Assembly (NCBI RefSeq): GCF_020166345.1
Contig: NZ_JAIUJS010000003.1
Coordinates: forward strand, 186,001-250,000
Direction: 5' to 3'
Origin: Winogradskyella vincentii
Lineage (GTDB): Bacteria; Bacteroidota; Bacteroidia; Flavobacteriales; Flavobacteriaceae
Length of the DNA: 64,000 bases
Positions 1 to 9,476 of the stretch are shown here, one piece after another. The notes beneath the pieces were generated by a model. It saw only the letters and a program-made list of their open reading frames with translations, had not been told where the DNA came from and did no database searches. Within the stretch, counting starts at the first letter, position 1; the number at the start of each line of letters is the position of its first letter. Position numbers and translations under genes: made by a program.

Positions 1-475
1 CAATTTTATTTTTAATCTTACGTACCAGATAGTTGAAATCATCTTCATTTTCTTTACAAATCCTCCCAATATCTAGATCAGTTTCATTACTACCAATACA
101 ACCAATTTTTTTACAGTATTTGTAAAGATCTGAGTTAAAATACGCTGATAAACCTTTAGATCTAACGATTTTATAATTTCCATCAACTTTTTTAAGTGCA
201 AAGAAAAGCTGATTACTACCACCTGCATTTGCAAATATTTCAATAGTTCCATCATCTTTTAACATAGTAGACGTGATATCAACCGAATTATACTTGTAAT
301 AGCTTCCTGTCCAGTTTTTAAATGATGGATAGTATTCGTAAATAGATTCGTAGTTATCTACCTGAATGTTTGAAATTAATGCTTGAACTACCTCTTGAGC
401 TTTTTGCTTTTTTTGTTCTTCCGTTTCACATCCGAAGAACACAATTACTATTAAAAAATAAAATAGTTTTTTCAT
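1..475 (-). CDS. Putative lipoprotein, C-terminus cut by window start
   Basis: An open frame starts at the ATG at 475 and runs off the left edge, giving about 158 visible residues without a stop. The N-terminus is a short lipoprotein signal: two lysines, a hydrophobic stretch, then FFGC, with Cys15 as the likely lipidated residue, followed by a charged Lys/Gln/Glu linker. The rest is a soluble domain with many aromatic residues and two Cys in KYCKKIGC. I do not recognise the family. The start lies only 18 bases after the hsdR stop on the same strand, so it may be cotranscribed with the restriction operon, either as cargo or by chance. The frame is convincing; the function is unknown. Confidence 0.7.
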   Translation of the reverse strand, partial: MKKLFYFLIVIVFFGCETEEQKKQKAQEVVQALISNIQVDNYESIYEYYPSFKNWTGSYYKYNSVDITSTMLKDDGTIEIFANAGGSNQLFFALKKVDGNYKIVRSKGLSAYFNSDLYKYCKKIGCIGSNETDLDIGRICKENEDDFNYLVRKIKNKI

Positions 476-493
476 AATTTATAATATTATATG

Positions 494-3400
494 TTATCCT
501 GCTTCTGCGTTATTATTAATCAAATCAATGATTTTAACAATTTTTGTTACGTCTGCATCATTTTCAAAAACACCTATTAAGCCCTGATCATTAAGATCTG
601 TAAACGGTGGCTCAAACAGCATTTGTTTATCTATTGTACCGTTTTTAGTAAGGTAAGACATAACTGTTCTAATAAAAGTGATCTGATCTGCTCTTAAATT
701 ACCTGTTTGTAAGAAATCTGCAAAGGCTTCATTTACTGTGTGCTCATTGAGGCCTGTAATACTTCTGATAAAACTCCCTAGAGGCTGTTCACCATACTGC
801 TTAACAAAATCTTCTTTAGTTCCTGCAACACTTTCTGTAAACATCATTTTCTCTAATTCGTTAAGCTCATCTTTAGTAATAGCTATATTATTGCACAGCT
901 TATGTATTGTTAAATGATCTTTATTTTTTCTTATGTAGGTTTCAACTCGGTCTTTGTAAGATTTGAGGGTGATATATGTTTTAACCGGTTCACCAACAAC
1001 AATATTTTCTAAATCAATTTGATCTGTAAAATGTGTAACAACAACTTTCTGTTTTTTTATGTCCAAATATTTTATGAGCTCTCGAAGTGCAACCCTTAAC
1101 TCTTCTAGCTTCTTTACATTAATGGTCTCCCAATATTGTTCTGTCTGCACATCTTTAATTAACCCAAGGTTAGCTACAATGTCTGGAATACCAGTTTTTC
1201 CCTGTAGAGCTGTGGCAATATTAGAAATCTTAGTGATGTATTTACCTGTATTACCGGATCCAGAGAGCAGTAATAATTGATAAATAAGTACAAGAATATC
1301 AAATCGTCGTGCTAATTCATCATCATCTTTGTTCGCAGGCTGTAAATGTGATAGATGTGTATTTATTTCTTGTACATCACCTTTAGAAAGATTGAGCCAT
1401 TTTGATTTATTGCTGTACTCTGTGACATACCTCAACTGTTTTCTTACAACAAACCTATTGTGATCTAGATTTTTGATACTCGCATGAAGCTCTTCTAAAT
1501 ATTTATCTCTGATTTCTATCTGCTCATCTGTCTTATCTGGAATATCTGAGATTAACTGTGTCACCTTTAGTTTAGCTTCAAAGATTTGTTGCAGTAAAGG
1601 CTTAACATTAGAAGCGTTTGCACCATCTGGATGTTCATCAAAAAACTCAAAGTTTTGGCAGTAATCAAAGATTAAAAACTCTTTTTTATCTTCACCTGGG
1701 CCAAATAAATCTGGACATAATCGTGTACCTCTACCTATCATCTGCCAGAATTTAGAAGCACTTCTTACTAGTTTAAAAAATACCAAATTCACTACTCTAG
1801 GTGCATCTACACCTGTATCCATCATGTCAACAGAGACAGCTATTTGTGGATCTTGTTCCTGATAGGGATCTACAAACTTTTCTAATAGATCCTGTGCTTT
1901 TGTTTCGTAGTTATCTATTACCCTTAGAAACTTTCCACCATATTCCGGATAGTTTTTATTAAACCGTTCTTCAATAAAGATAGCATGCTTATGATTTTTA
2001 GCAAAGATGATCGTCTTACCTAACTTATCACCACCACTCACCTTAATACCGCTGGTCATTAAATGGTCTAATACCTTATCAACTGTATCTGTATTAAACA
2101 GCCATTTATTAAGTGCTCCACTGCTTATGGTATCCGGTGCTTCTTCATTAGTGGGGTCACCAAACTTTTCTTCATACTCTAGCTTTTCAGCTTCTGACAA
2201 TTCATGATACTTTATACCTTCTCTCTGGAATTTAAGAGGCACACTAATAGATTTTGGTGGTGTTAAGAAGCCATCATTTACAGCTCTGTCTAACTCATAA
2301 GCAAATGTTGGATTATCATCCTCAATACCAAATAAGCTGTAGGTGTTGCGATCAATATCTTTTTTAGGTGTTGCTGTTAATCCCAATAGCATAGCATCAA
2401 AGTACTCGAATATAGCTCTGTACTTATGATATACTGACCGGTGGGCTTCATCAATAATAATGAGATCGAAATGACCTACTCCATAGAAGCGTTGATCTTC
2501 TGTCTTTACTTTATCTATTTTATTGATGATAGTGGGATAGGTTGAAAATACTAACCTAGTGTTATTGTCTTCTTTTTCCTTTGTAAGGTCTATTGCAGAC
2601 AGCTCTGGCAAATGTTCTCTAAAGGCATTTTTAGCCTGTGAAACTAATGCATTTCTATCTGCTAGAAACAAAATACGTTTAGCCCAATTGCATTTTGTAA
2701 GCATATCAACAATAGCTGTTGCAACTCTAGTTTTACCAGATCCTGTTGCCATTACTAGCAAGCTTTCCCTTCGTGCACCTCTTAACTTACCTTTAACTGT
2801 ATCTACAACTAGGTTTTCAGCAACTCGTTTTATGGATTCTAATTGATAATCTCGTCCTGCAATATTTGTATTAACCTTAAAGGTTCTTGGATCTTTTCTA
2901 GTTGTTCTTCTATCAACTAATAATTGTAATTCATTTTGAGTGTAAAAACCTTGTATTTCCCTATCGGTGTAAAAGGTATCATCCCAGATAAAGGTTTCAA
3001 ACCCATTAGTATAGAATATAATAGGCCTTTGTGCATGCATTTGCTCTAAGCAATCTGCATAGAGTTCTGCCTGATGTCTACCTTTTCTTGCATCAGCCAT
3101 AGTTTTTTTAGCTTCTACCACAGCTAAAGGTTTGCCATCTTTACCCCAGAGAACGTAATCAACGTATCCTATCCCTGATGGATTAGTACTTATTGGCATA
3201 CCGGTCACCTCATATTCTAAATCTTTATCCTCTTTTAAATTTTCCCAGCCTGCTTCTTTGAGCAATACATCAATGTAAAGCTTACGTGTTACAGATTCTG
3301 GTATTAAAATAGGTATTGCCTTATCAGGATCTTTAGCTTTTTCACGTTTAACCCTACGCTGTTTATTAGCTATTTGTTGAGCTTCAAGTTGTTTTTTTAG

Positions 3401-3940
3401 AAGCTCAATCTCATTAGCCTGTTCTTCCAGTTTTTTACGTTCTAATTGCTCTTTTTCCCTTCTCTGGTCTAACTGTTGCTCTAAGCTTTGTAGTTCTTTA
3501 AGTGTCGCCTTATGTTCATTACCATCTGGTATTAAGCCCATTGTAAATATTGGGATCTCAGCATCTTCCTCACTATAGTACAGACCTAGAAAACTTAAAA
3601 ACCGGAACAGATTTTTAATACTCGCTATGGATTGATCATGTGAGATTGATTTACCATGAGCACCTGCATTACCATTTAGGCGGATAAGGTTGATCTCCCT
3701 GAACATGGAAGGCTTGATAATCTCTCTAAAACATTGTGCATGAATTAAACTAGACAACTTGGTATCATAAGGCCATTCAAGATCTACATCATTATCATAG
3801 AGCCAGTGCATTGTTTTTTCCAAAGTACTGCGAGCAATAAGCACGCTTGCTTTAGGCGACGTTAAAGTAAGCTGTTCTGCTTCTTTAGCTTCTTTAAAGA
3901 TGGCTGGCCACTCGTTATGTAGAAATTGGAAGTTGCTCAT
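494..3940 (-). CDS. hsdR: Type I restriction enzyme, R (helicase-nuclease) subunit
   Basis: This is the ATP-dependent translocase and nuclease subunit of a type I restriction system, about 1148 aa. The chosen ATG at 3940 overlaps the upstream stop as ATGA. A longer frame to 3991 would run into the preceding gene. Domains in order: a DUF4145-like helical region (residues about 5-120), a charged coiled coil rich in Glu/Lys/Gln (about 145-205), a PD-(D/E)xK nuclease core (Asp261 in YVDYV, Glu276 and Lys278 in VVEAKK), then a superfamily 2 helicase with Walker A MATGSGKT (397-404) and DEAH box (497-500). The C-terminal part resembles EcoEI-type R subunits. It works with HsdM and HsdS encoded upstream. 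All visible catalytic motifs are intact, so the enzyme is probably active. Confidence 0.95.
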   Translation of the reverse strand: MSNFQFLHNEWPAIFKEAKEAEQLTLTSPKASVLIARSTLEKTMHWLYDNDVDLEWPYDTKLSSLIHAQCFREIIKPSMFREINLIRLNGNAGAHGKSISHDQSIASIKNLFRFLSFLGLYYSEEDAEIPIFTMGLIPDGNEHKATLKELQSLEQQLDQRREKEQLERKKLEEQANEIELLKKQLEAQQIANKQRRVKREKAKDPDKAIPILIPESVTRKLYIDVLLKEAGWENLKEDKDLEYEVTGMPISTNPSGIGYVDYVLWGKDGKPLAVVEAKKTMADARKGRHQAELYADCLEQMHAQRPIIFYTNGFETFIWDDTFYTDREIQGFYTQNELQLLVDRRTTRKDPRTFKVNTNIAGRDYQLESIKRVAENLVVDTVKGKLRGARRESLLVMATGSGKTRVATAIVDMLTKCNWAKRILFLADRNALVSQAKNAFREHLPELSAIDLTKEKEDNNTRLVFSTYPTIINKIDKVKTEDQRFYGVGHFDLIIIDEAHRSVYHKYRAIFEYFDAMLLGLTATPKKDIDRNTYSLFGIEDDNPTFAYELDRAVNDGFLTPPKSISVPLKFQREGIKYHELSEAEKLEYEEKFGDPTNEEAPDTISSGALNKWLFNTDTVDKVLDHLMTSGIKVSGGDKLGKTIIFAKNHKHAIFIEERFNKNYPEYGGKFLRVIDNYETKAQDLLEKFVDPYQEQDPQIAVSVDMMDTGVDAPRVVNLVFFKLVRSASKFWQMIGRGTRLCPDLFGPGEDKKEFLIFDYCQNFEFFDEHPDGANASNVKPLLQQIFEAKLKVTQLISDIPDKTDEQIEIRDKYLEELHASIKNLDHNRFVVRKQLRYVTEYSNKSKWLNLSKGDVQEINTHLSHLQPANKDDDELARRFDILVLIYQLLLLSGSGNTGKYITKISNIATALQGKTGIPDIVANLGLIKDVQTEQYWETINVKKLEELRVALRELIKYLDIKKQKVVVTHFTDQIDLENIVVGEPVKTYITLKSYKDRVETYIRKNKDHLTIHKLCNNIAITKDELNELEKMMFTESVAGTKEDFVKQYGEQPLGSFIRSITGLNEHTVNEAFADFLQTGNLRADQITFIRTVMSYLTKNGTIDKQMLFEPPFTDLNDQGLIGVFENDADVTKIVKIIDLINNNAEAG

Positions 3941-4323
3941 TTCGCTTCGATACTGATTAAATAGCGGTTTAGAAAAAGAACACAATTGCACAAATAAACT
4001 GCGATTAATAATTCGGAATTCTCACTTGAATAATTACGGGATTCAAGCAATACCGGTGATGAATCATCAATTCTTACACGAACATCAGTTTCATTGAAAT
4101 AGAATTTGAATAAACAATTTAAATGCTCATGAGGATAATCAACATTACTCTTTAAAATGTCTGGTATTTTATATCCTGGCAGGGTTTTAAAATCAATATT
4201 TAGCCGATTAAATTGAACTGTGAATTTATGATCACCAAATACATAAAAATCTTCTTTAGTTTTTAAATCAATTTGAAAATAAACTCCCATTAAATGCCTT
4301 ACTGTTTCATCAAATTTTGCCAT
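3937..4323 (-). CDS. Unknown 128-aa protein inside the hsd operon
   Basis: This is a small soluble protein of 128 aa with no signal peptide or convincing membrane segment and no family I recognise. It has many aromatic residues, two Cys near the C-terminus (YLCNCVLF) and a hydrophobic helix just before the end. It begins 1 base after the hsdS stop and its own stop overlaps the hsdR start as ATGA, so it is translationally coupled to both. Such tight packing suggests a role with the restriction complex, for example an accessory, inhibitor or anti-escape factor, but that is inference from position only. Confidence 0.75.
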   Translation of the reverse strand: MAKFDETVRHLMGVYFQIDLKTKEDFYVFGDHKFTVQFNRLNIDFKTLPGYKIPDILKSNVDYPHEHLNCLFKFYFNETDVRVRIDDSSPVLLESRNYSSENSELLIAVYLCNCVLFLNRYLISIEAK

Positions 4324-4324
4324 C

Positions 4325-5545
4325 TTATTTATGTTTTAGCTCCCCTTTAAACGCCTTTTGTAACAGGCTGTTAAACAACTCATCTGCTTTATCTAGTTCT
4401 TGCTGTGCTAATGCTTTTTGAGCTTCTATAGCCTTAACACGCTCTGCAAATTGATTTTGAATTTCTTGTGGCGGGTTAATAAAATCCATAACAGCAATCT
4501 GTTTACCACTAATAAAAGGGACTGTCGCCGTTTTTACTTTTGACCATATCACCCTTCTTATCCATTCAGAATTTAGTTGATGTACAAAGAACATTCTATT
4601 AACATCGTCTTTAAGTTGTATTCTAAAAACATTCCATGCTATACCAAACTTTTTAGTTGTTTCTACTAAACAAGCTGTTCCTAAATTTGCACCTATATTG
4701 GCGTAAAGTACATCTCCAAATACTGGTTTGCATGTGTCTTTGATTCTTGACTCATTCTCTTCATCAACAAAAACAACAGAATCAAAATTCAAACTTCCCT
4801 TTCCTACCTCACCGGCTCTAACTATTGGAAATGTTCCTTCTTTGGAATATTTAATTTTTTCGGTAGTAGTATTAACACCTTGGTTGTACTTTAAGGTAAA
4901 AGCCTCGAATTTTTTAGTTTCCCACCCCTTCGGATTAGTAACAGGGTCCCCAAACATATCCAGAAACAGGGATTGGGTAAGGGCGTCGTATTTATCTATG
5001 AGGGCTTTTGTTTTTTGCCGGTAGGCATCTGCGGTATCTAATATGTTGGCTATCTGTTTTTGCTGGTCTAGGGGTGGTAGGGGTACTGGAATATTCCCCA
5101 TTGTTTTTTTGTTAATGAACTTGACTGTTCCTCCTGTTAAAAATCTGTCATAATATTTTTTATCAGCCAAATAATTAAGGTAATGAGCGAAAAAAGAAGA
5201 AAACAAATGCTCTTTTTTAATTTTAATTAAAAATAAATTCCACGCAATTAAAAAAGGATTATCGTCAGAGATTCGTAAACTTTTTCCTATTGTTCCAATA
5301 TTACAAACTAGTAAATCATCAAGTTTAGGCTGATATTTATCTTTATATTTCAAGTATGCTTCTTTACTTAAAAACTTGGCATCATTAAAATGCAAATAGC
5401 CCTTTGTAATATGTTTAGATTGAATAATCGGTATTCCTTCTGGTAGGTATTCAACTTTCTCGGTTACCGTATTTATACCTTGATGCATATCTAACACCAA
5501 ATTGCTTAATTTTTCAGTATGAACATTTTTACCGACTAAATTCAT
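4325..5545 (-). CDS. hsdS: Type I restriction-modification specificity subunit
   Basis: HsdS (406 aa) chooses the DNA target for both methylation and cleavage. It has two target recognition domains, about residues 15-150 and 215-345. Each is followed by a conserved helical spacer, seen as PPLDQQKQIANILD (157-170) and PPQEIQNQFAERV (358-370). The two recognition domains look like relatives: QGINTVTEK at 22-30 matches QGVNTTTEK at 222-230, and IAWNLFLI at 100-107 matches IAWNVFRI at 302-309. The start overlaps the hsdM stop as ATGA. The length is normal for the family, and no frameshift or invertible partner is visible in the window. Confidence 0.95.
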   Translation of the reverse strand: MNLVGKNVHTEKLSNLVLDMHQGINTVTEKVEYLPEGIPIIQSKHITKGYLHFNDAKFLSKEAYLKYKDKYQPKLDDLLVCNIGTIGKSLRISDDNPFLIAWNLFLIKIKKEHLFSSFFAHYLNYLADKKYYDRFLTGGTVKFINKKTMGNIPVPLPPLDQQKQIANILDTADAYRQKTKALIDKYDALTQSLFLDMFGDPVTNPKGWETKKFEAFTLKYNQGVNTTTEKIKYSKEGTFPIVRAGEVGKGSLNFDSVVFVDEENESRIKDTCKPVFGDVLYANIGANLGTACLVETTKKFGIAWNVFRIQLKDDVNRMFFVHQLNSEWIRRVIWSKVKTATVPFISGKQIAVMDFINPPQEIQNQFAERVKAIEAQKALAQQELDKADELFNSLLQKAFKGELKHK

Positions 5546-7017
5546 TGTAACATCTCCTTTAAAGCAGTTAAAGCTTCTTCACGCTGTTTGTCTAACGTTT
5601 CAATATCACTGATAATAGTAGCGGGTGGATCATACTCAATTTCTTCGTAAACAATTTCTTTATAGCGGTTAATGGATAGATCCCAATCGTTTTCCTTAAT
5701 CTCATCAAAAGGTACTAAGAAGCTTTTTTCAGTTCTTGCTCTTGCTTGTTCATTCTCCATGGAATGATATCTAGATAGTATTTCTGGAATATCATTGTCT
5801 TTAACTGGTGAACGCTTATCATCTAAACTGTAGCCATCTGCTTCCATATCATAGAACCAAACCTTGTCAGTTCCTCCTGTACCAGTTTTGGTAAAGAACA
5901 ACACTGCTGTACTTACACCTGCATAAGGTTTAAACACACCACTAGGCATAGAAATAACAGCATCTAGCTTATGATTTTCAATAATCTCCTGTCTTATTTG
6001 TTTATGTGCTTTCGAACTTCCAAAGAGCACACCATCTGGCACTATTACAGCACATCTACCACCTGTTTTAAGCATGCGTAGCATGAGTGCTAAAAAGAGT
6101 AATTCGGTTCTCTTAGACTTAACCATTTTTAGTACTGAGCCTTCTACAACATCATAGTCTAATGCTCCTTTAAATGGTGGATTGGCTAATATTAACGAGT
6201 ACTGATCTCTAATATCTGCCATACTCTCACCAAGTGCATTGCCTTTAGTCAGATTTGGGCTATCAATACCATGTAACTGTAAGTTCATAGCACCAATACG
6301 CACCATGGTATCATCTATTTCGATACCATTAAACATCTCGTTGTTAAAATGATCCCTAAAGTCTTTATCTAAGAACCAATCGTTATGATTTTCTCTGTAA
6401 TATTCGCTTGCAGTCACCAAGAACCCAGCTGTTCCAGCAGAAGGATCACAGATGATATCATCTTTTTTAGGCTTTACCATATCTACCATCATACGAATGA
6501 TATGTCGTGGTGTTCTAAACTGTCCATTGGTGCCAGCCGATGCAATTTTGCTAAGCATGTATTCGTATAAATCACCCTTTGTATCCCTGTCTTTCATATC
6601 AATAGCATCAATAAGCTGTACTACCTGATCTAGTAGTTTAGGTGTAGCGATGATAAAGTTGGCGTTCTTCATAAAATCTGCAAAGATGCCTGCTGTATGC
6701 CCAACTTGCTTCATATGATCAAAGACTGTCATACCATCTACTGAAGGCTTAGTAAACAGCTCAAACATGCTTTCCGGATCTTTATTTTTAAATGAGCTCC
6801 AGCGAAGCTCTTTTTGTGCTGGTGTGAATAGAGCATTTTGAATTGGAATACCTACTGTATTGGCTTTCTTTTCTTCTAAGAGCTGTCTTTCGTCTAATCT
6901 TCTGATAAATAGCAGGTATGTAAACTGCTCTATAACTGAAAGTGGGTTAGAAATACCTCCAGACCAGAAAGTCTCCCATATTTTATCTACTTGTGATTTG
7001 AGTTCGCCTGTTATCAT
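5542..7017 (-). CDS. hsdM: Type I restriction-modification DNA adenine methylase subunit
   Basis: HsdM (491 aa) transfers a methyl group from S-adenosylmethionine to adenine N6 in the target chosen by HsdS. The N-terminal helical HsdM_N region (about 1-140) is followed by the methylase core. The SAM-binding motif I is DPSAGTAGFL (191-200) and the catalytic motif IV is NPPF (279-282), which is typical of N6-adenine enzymes. It is the first gene of the minus-strand hsdM-hsdS-unknown-hsdR operon and overlaps hsdS by 4 bases. The ATG at 7017 faces a long AT-rich intergenic region that must hold the operon promoter. Confidence 0.96.
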   Translation of the reverse strand: MITGELKSQVDKIWETFWSGGISNPLSVIEQFTYLLFIRRLDERQLLEEKKANTVGIPIQNALFTPAQKELRWSSFKNKDPESMFELFTKPSVDGMTVFDHMKQVGHTAGIFADFMKNANFIIATPKLLDQVVQLIDAIDMKDRDTKGDLYEYMLSKIASAGTNGQFRTPRHIIRMMVDMVKPKKDDIICDPSAGTAGFLVTASEYYRENHNDWFLDKDFRDHFNNEMFNGIEIDDTMVRIGAMNLQLHGIDSPNLTKGNALGESMADIRDQYSLILANPPFKGALDYDVVEGSVLKMVKSKRTELLFLALMLRMLKTGGRCAVIVPDGVLFGSSKAHKQIRQEIIENHKLDAVISMPSGVFKPYAGVSTAVLFFTKTGTGGTDKVWFYDMEADGYSLDDKRSPVKDNDIPEILSRYHSMENEQARARTEKSFLVPFDEIKENDWDLSINRYKEIVYEEIEYDPPATIISDIETLDKQREEALTALKEMLQ

Positions 7018-7611
7018 GTAATCGAATGTAGTTTTATATTGATTTTTAACAAACCTTAAATTTAAGAAAGTGAAACTGCATTACCTACAAATTAGAAGAT
7101 ATTGTAAGAAAACAGTGTAAAATTAATTGATTAAACAGTAAATTTTGAGAGTTGGCCTATCAATAAAAAGGGTGTTTTATTGCGAATAATGCAATGACTT
7201 TTTTTGAAATGTTAAAAAAACGGTCAAAAACAGCAAAAATTAGCACCTATTTTTACCCATTTCATAGTAATTAAATTTTATTGAAATATTCGTAAAAGTG
7301 TTGTGAACACTAAGTTTTAAGTAGTTTTATCATACTTTATTTGTAACTTTTCAAGTGTGAAAAAGATCATTGAAATAGCTTTCATTTTACTGAATTGTCT
7401 AGTACAGTTTTATTAAAAATTACAAGTATTCTAATATTATAAATTTTGACAATATTGCACTTGTTTTCACTGGAGATATGATATACAATATAATATATTA
7501 GAAAAAATATTTATGTGTCTGTTTATCAATGTTTTATAAAATTATCGTGAAAATAATATTTCAAATATTTTATAGTAATGAAAGTTATGTTTCAACTATT
7601 GAAATGTTATT
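7018..7611. other. AT-rich gene-free region between hsdM and the RepL-like gene
   Basis: This is the only gene-free stretch over 300 bases in the window. It lies between divergent starts and so must contain the hsdM promoter on the minus strand and the promoter for the 7612 gene on the plus strand. I see no convincing open frame, RNA gene or full Bacteroidota promoter match. A small palindrome, CTTAAATTTAAG, lies near 7055-7066, and there are many homopolymeric A and T runs. The composition is even more AT-rich than the neighbouring genes, consistent with acquired DNA or with a control or origin region of a mobile element. Confidence 0.5.
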
Positions 7612-8160
7612 ATGGGTGAAGTAAAAATAAAACATAAAAGAACGAGAGTAAATACTATAAATAAACAATTGTTAGATACTGTTACAGGTGAACTAACTGA
7701 ATTGAAAAATGAAACACTTTATATCTCAAAAGCAACTAGTCAAGTTACTGTTGATTACAAAAATTACGTTTATTTAGATACAAACAGACTAGGCATATTA
7801 CTAGAAAATGGTATTAGGCAAGTAGACCTTGGGTTACTTATTACTCTTTCTAGAAAAATACAGAATAGATTCTGTGTTTGTTTAAAAGATGATGAGGTGC
7901 CTCATACAACTAAAACTATAGCAGAATTAATTGGTGAAACACCTCAAGGGGTAAAAGCAAAACTGAACAGGTTAGAGAAACAAGGTGTAATTGCTTATAC
8001 TAAAAGTATTGGTAATTCTGGGTGGGGAAAGGTTTATATCATAAATCCACACATTATAAAAAAAGGTATTAATCTATCGAAGACTGTTTGTGAGCTATTT
8101 GATGACATTACAGCACCTGATTTAGTAGCTACAACTAAAGAAGCATTTAGCACTTCATGA
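7612..8160 (+). CDS. Winged-helix protein resembling RepL-type replication/maintenance proteins
   Basis: This is a 182-aa basic protein. The middle to C-terminal part reads like a winged helix: TIAELIGETPQGVKAKLNRL forms a helix-turn-helix, and the following VIAYTKS...GWGKVYIINP forms the wing. This arrangement resembles RepL-like plasmid replication or maintenance proteins and some small regulators in integrative elements. The N-terminus is rich in Lys/Arg. It converges with the integrase gene, and the two 3' ends overlap by 6 bases. The role is uncertain: element replication, excision control or transcription control. The assignment is from sequence pattern only. Confidence 0.65.
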   Translation: MGEVKIKHKRTRVNTINKQLLDTVTGELTELKNETLYISKATSQVTVDYKNYVYLDTNRLGILLENGIRQVDLGLLITLSRKIQNRFCVCLKDDEVPHTTKTIAELIGETPQGVKAKLNRLEKQGVIAYTKSIGNSGWGKVYIINPHIIKKGINLSKTVCELFDDITAPDLVATTKEAFSTS

Positions 8161-9372
8161 TTTTTTGCTTATACAAACCTTAATAATGTGTTGATGCATG
8201 GCATCTATTTTATTTGTATCAAATGCATCCAAATAAATTGAAGTTGTTCTATTGCCGTAAGAATGGCCTAGTGCTTCAGCAATAAGTTCATTAGAATAGC
8301 CAAGTTGTTTAGCAATGTTAGCAAAAGAATACCTACTGCTGTAGGTCGTTAGCGTTACTTCACTATGTAGCTCCAGTGAAAGCCTATTGAGGTATTTATT
8401 TGTTGTTTTAATCCACTGTTTAATAATACGCTTGGCATCAAGGCTGTCCTCAATAATATCATTAGGTAGAACAGGCAACAAATAATTTTGATCTGCTTGA
8501 TGCAAATGGTTTATTATCGATTTTGCCTGTGAAAATAGTTTGACATCATACTGTTTATGAGTTTTACGCCTAGTATAATGTAGCCTATTTTTAATGATAT
8601 TAGAACGCCTCAAGTAGGCCATATCTGTAAATGACATACCTCTCAAATAAAAACTTAACATAAAGTAATTTAAAGCCTTGTAAGATTGAGTTTTAGGTTC
8701 AAAAGGTAAGTTTATTAGATTCTTAATATCTCGTCTAGAAATAGACCTATTTGCTGTTCTCTGGGACTTGATACTAATATCATAGAATGGATAATGTGAT
8801 CTATCTACAATTTTGTGTTTTATAGCTTTATTATAGATAGCTCTAATGGTTCTAAAGTAGTTAGAAATACTGTTTTGTTTAAGTCCTCTAAGTTGTAAGT
8901 GATGTCTAAACTTATCTAGTAGTTTATAATCTATATCGGTAAACATGATATCCTTATCACAGAAGTCTAAAAACCGGTTCATAGCAGTGCGATACACTAT
9001 GGCATTACCAGTTTTATTTGTAGCTAACATCTGATCTATTAATTCTTGTGCAAAACTTTTAAACGATTTTGATGTATTTGATGCGTTTCCTTTTATGATA
9101 TTTCTAAGTTTTTCAATCGTAAAATCATCATCTAAAGTGAGAATAACTTTCTCAATTTTATAGTAGTTCTTTAATAATTTTAAGTTGAGTATTTTAGCAT
9201 TAGGATGCTGTTTTGTTATTACAGAATGCTCGCAATCCCAGTAATGTTCTAAGATTGCAACTCCTGAGTTAATAGTATACACTTTCTTATAATGTGTAAT
9301 ACGATAAATAATGTTGTAAGTACCATCAGCTTTTGGTCGTCTGATGTCTAATGTAGTTTTGACATTTGCCAT
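8155..9372 (-). CDS. Tyrosine recombinase (integrase) of a tRNA-associated island
   Basis: This is a site-specific recombinase of the Bacteroidota integrase type, 405 aa from the ATG at 9372; the frame further upstream offers only a TTG. The N-terminal arm-binding region (about 1-95) is followed by a SAM-like core-binding domain (about 100-200) and the catalytic domain. The visible catalytic residues are Arg244 (YLRGMSF), Arg347 (YSSRYSF), His370 (LGHS) and the nucleophile Tyr380 (SIYLD). The usual first His of the HxxR box is Tyr344, as is common in this lineage. The gene starts about 140 bases beyond the 3' end of tRNA-Arg, which points to that tRNA as the attachment site. Confidence 0.9.
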   Translation of the reverse strand: MANVKTTLDIRRPKADGTYNIIYRITHYKKVYTINSGVAILEHYWDCEHSVITKQHPNAKILNLKLLKNYYKIEKVILTLDDDFTIEKLRNIIKGNASNTSKSFKSFAQELIDQMLATNKTGNAIVYRTAMNRFLDFCDKDIMFTDIDYKLLDKFRHHLQLRGLKQNSISNYFRTIRAIYNKAIKHKIVDRSHYPFYDISIKSQRTANRSISRRDIKNLINLPFEPKTQSYKALNYFMLSFYLRGMSFTDMAYLRRSNIIKNRLHYTRRKTHKQYDVKLFSQAKSIINHLHQADQNYLLPVLPNDIIEDSLDAKRIIKQWIKTTNKYLNRLSLELHSEVTLTTYSSRYSFANIAKQLGYSNELIAEALGHSYGNRTTSIYLDAFDTNKIDAMHQHIIKVCISKKS

Positions 9373-9476
9373 AATAGTTAGAATTATGGTCAAATTTTGT
9401 GCAAACTATGTGCAAAAAAAGCATAGAAAAGTAGCCTCCTAATCTGCTTCCCTGGGATTTTAGAAACCGTTATAAA

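Noticed and set aside
3941-3991. Upstream extension of hsdR
   Set aside because: It lies inside the preceding gene and gives no family-like sequence; the ATGA overlap at 3940 is a better start.
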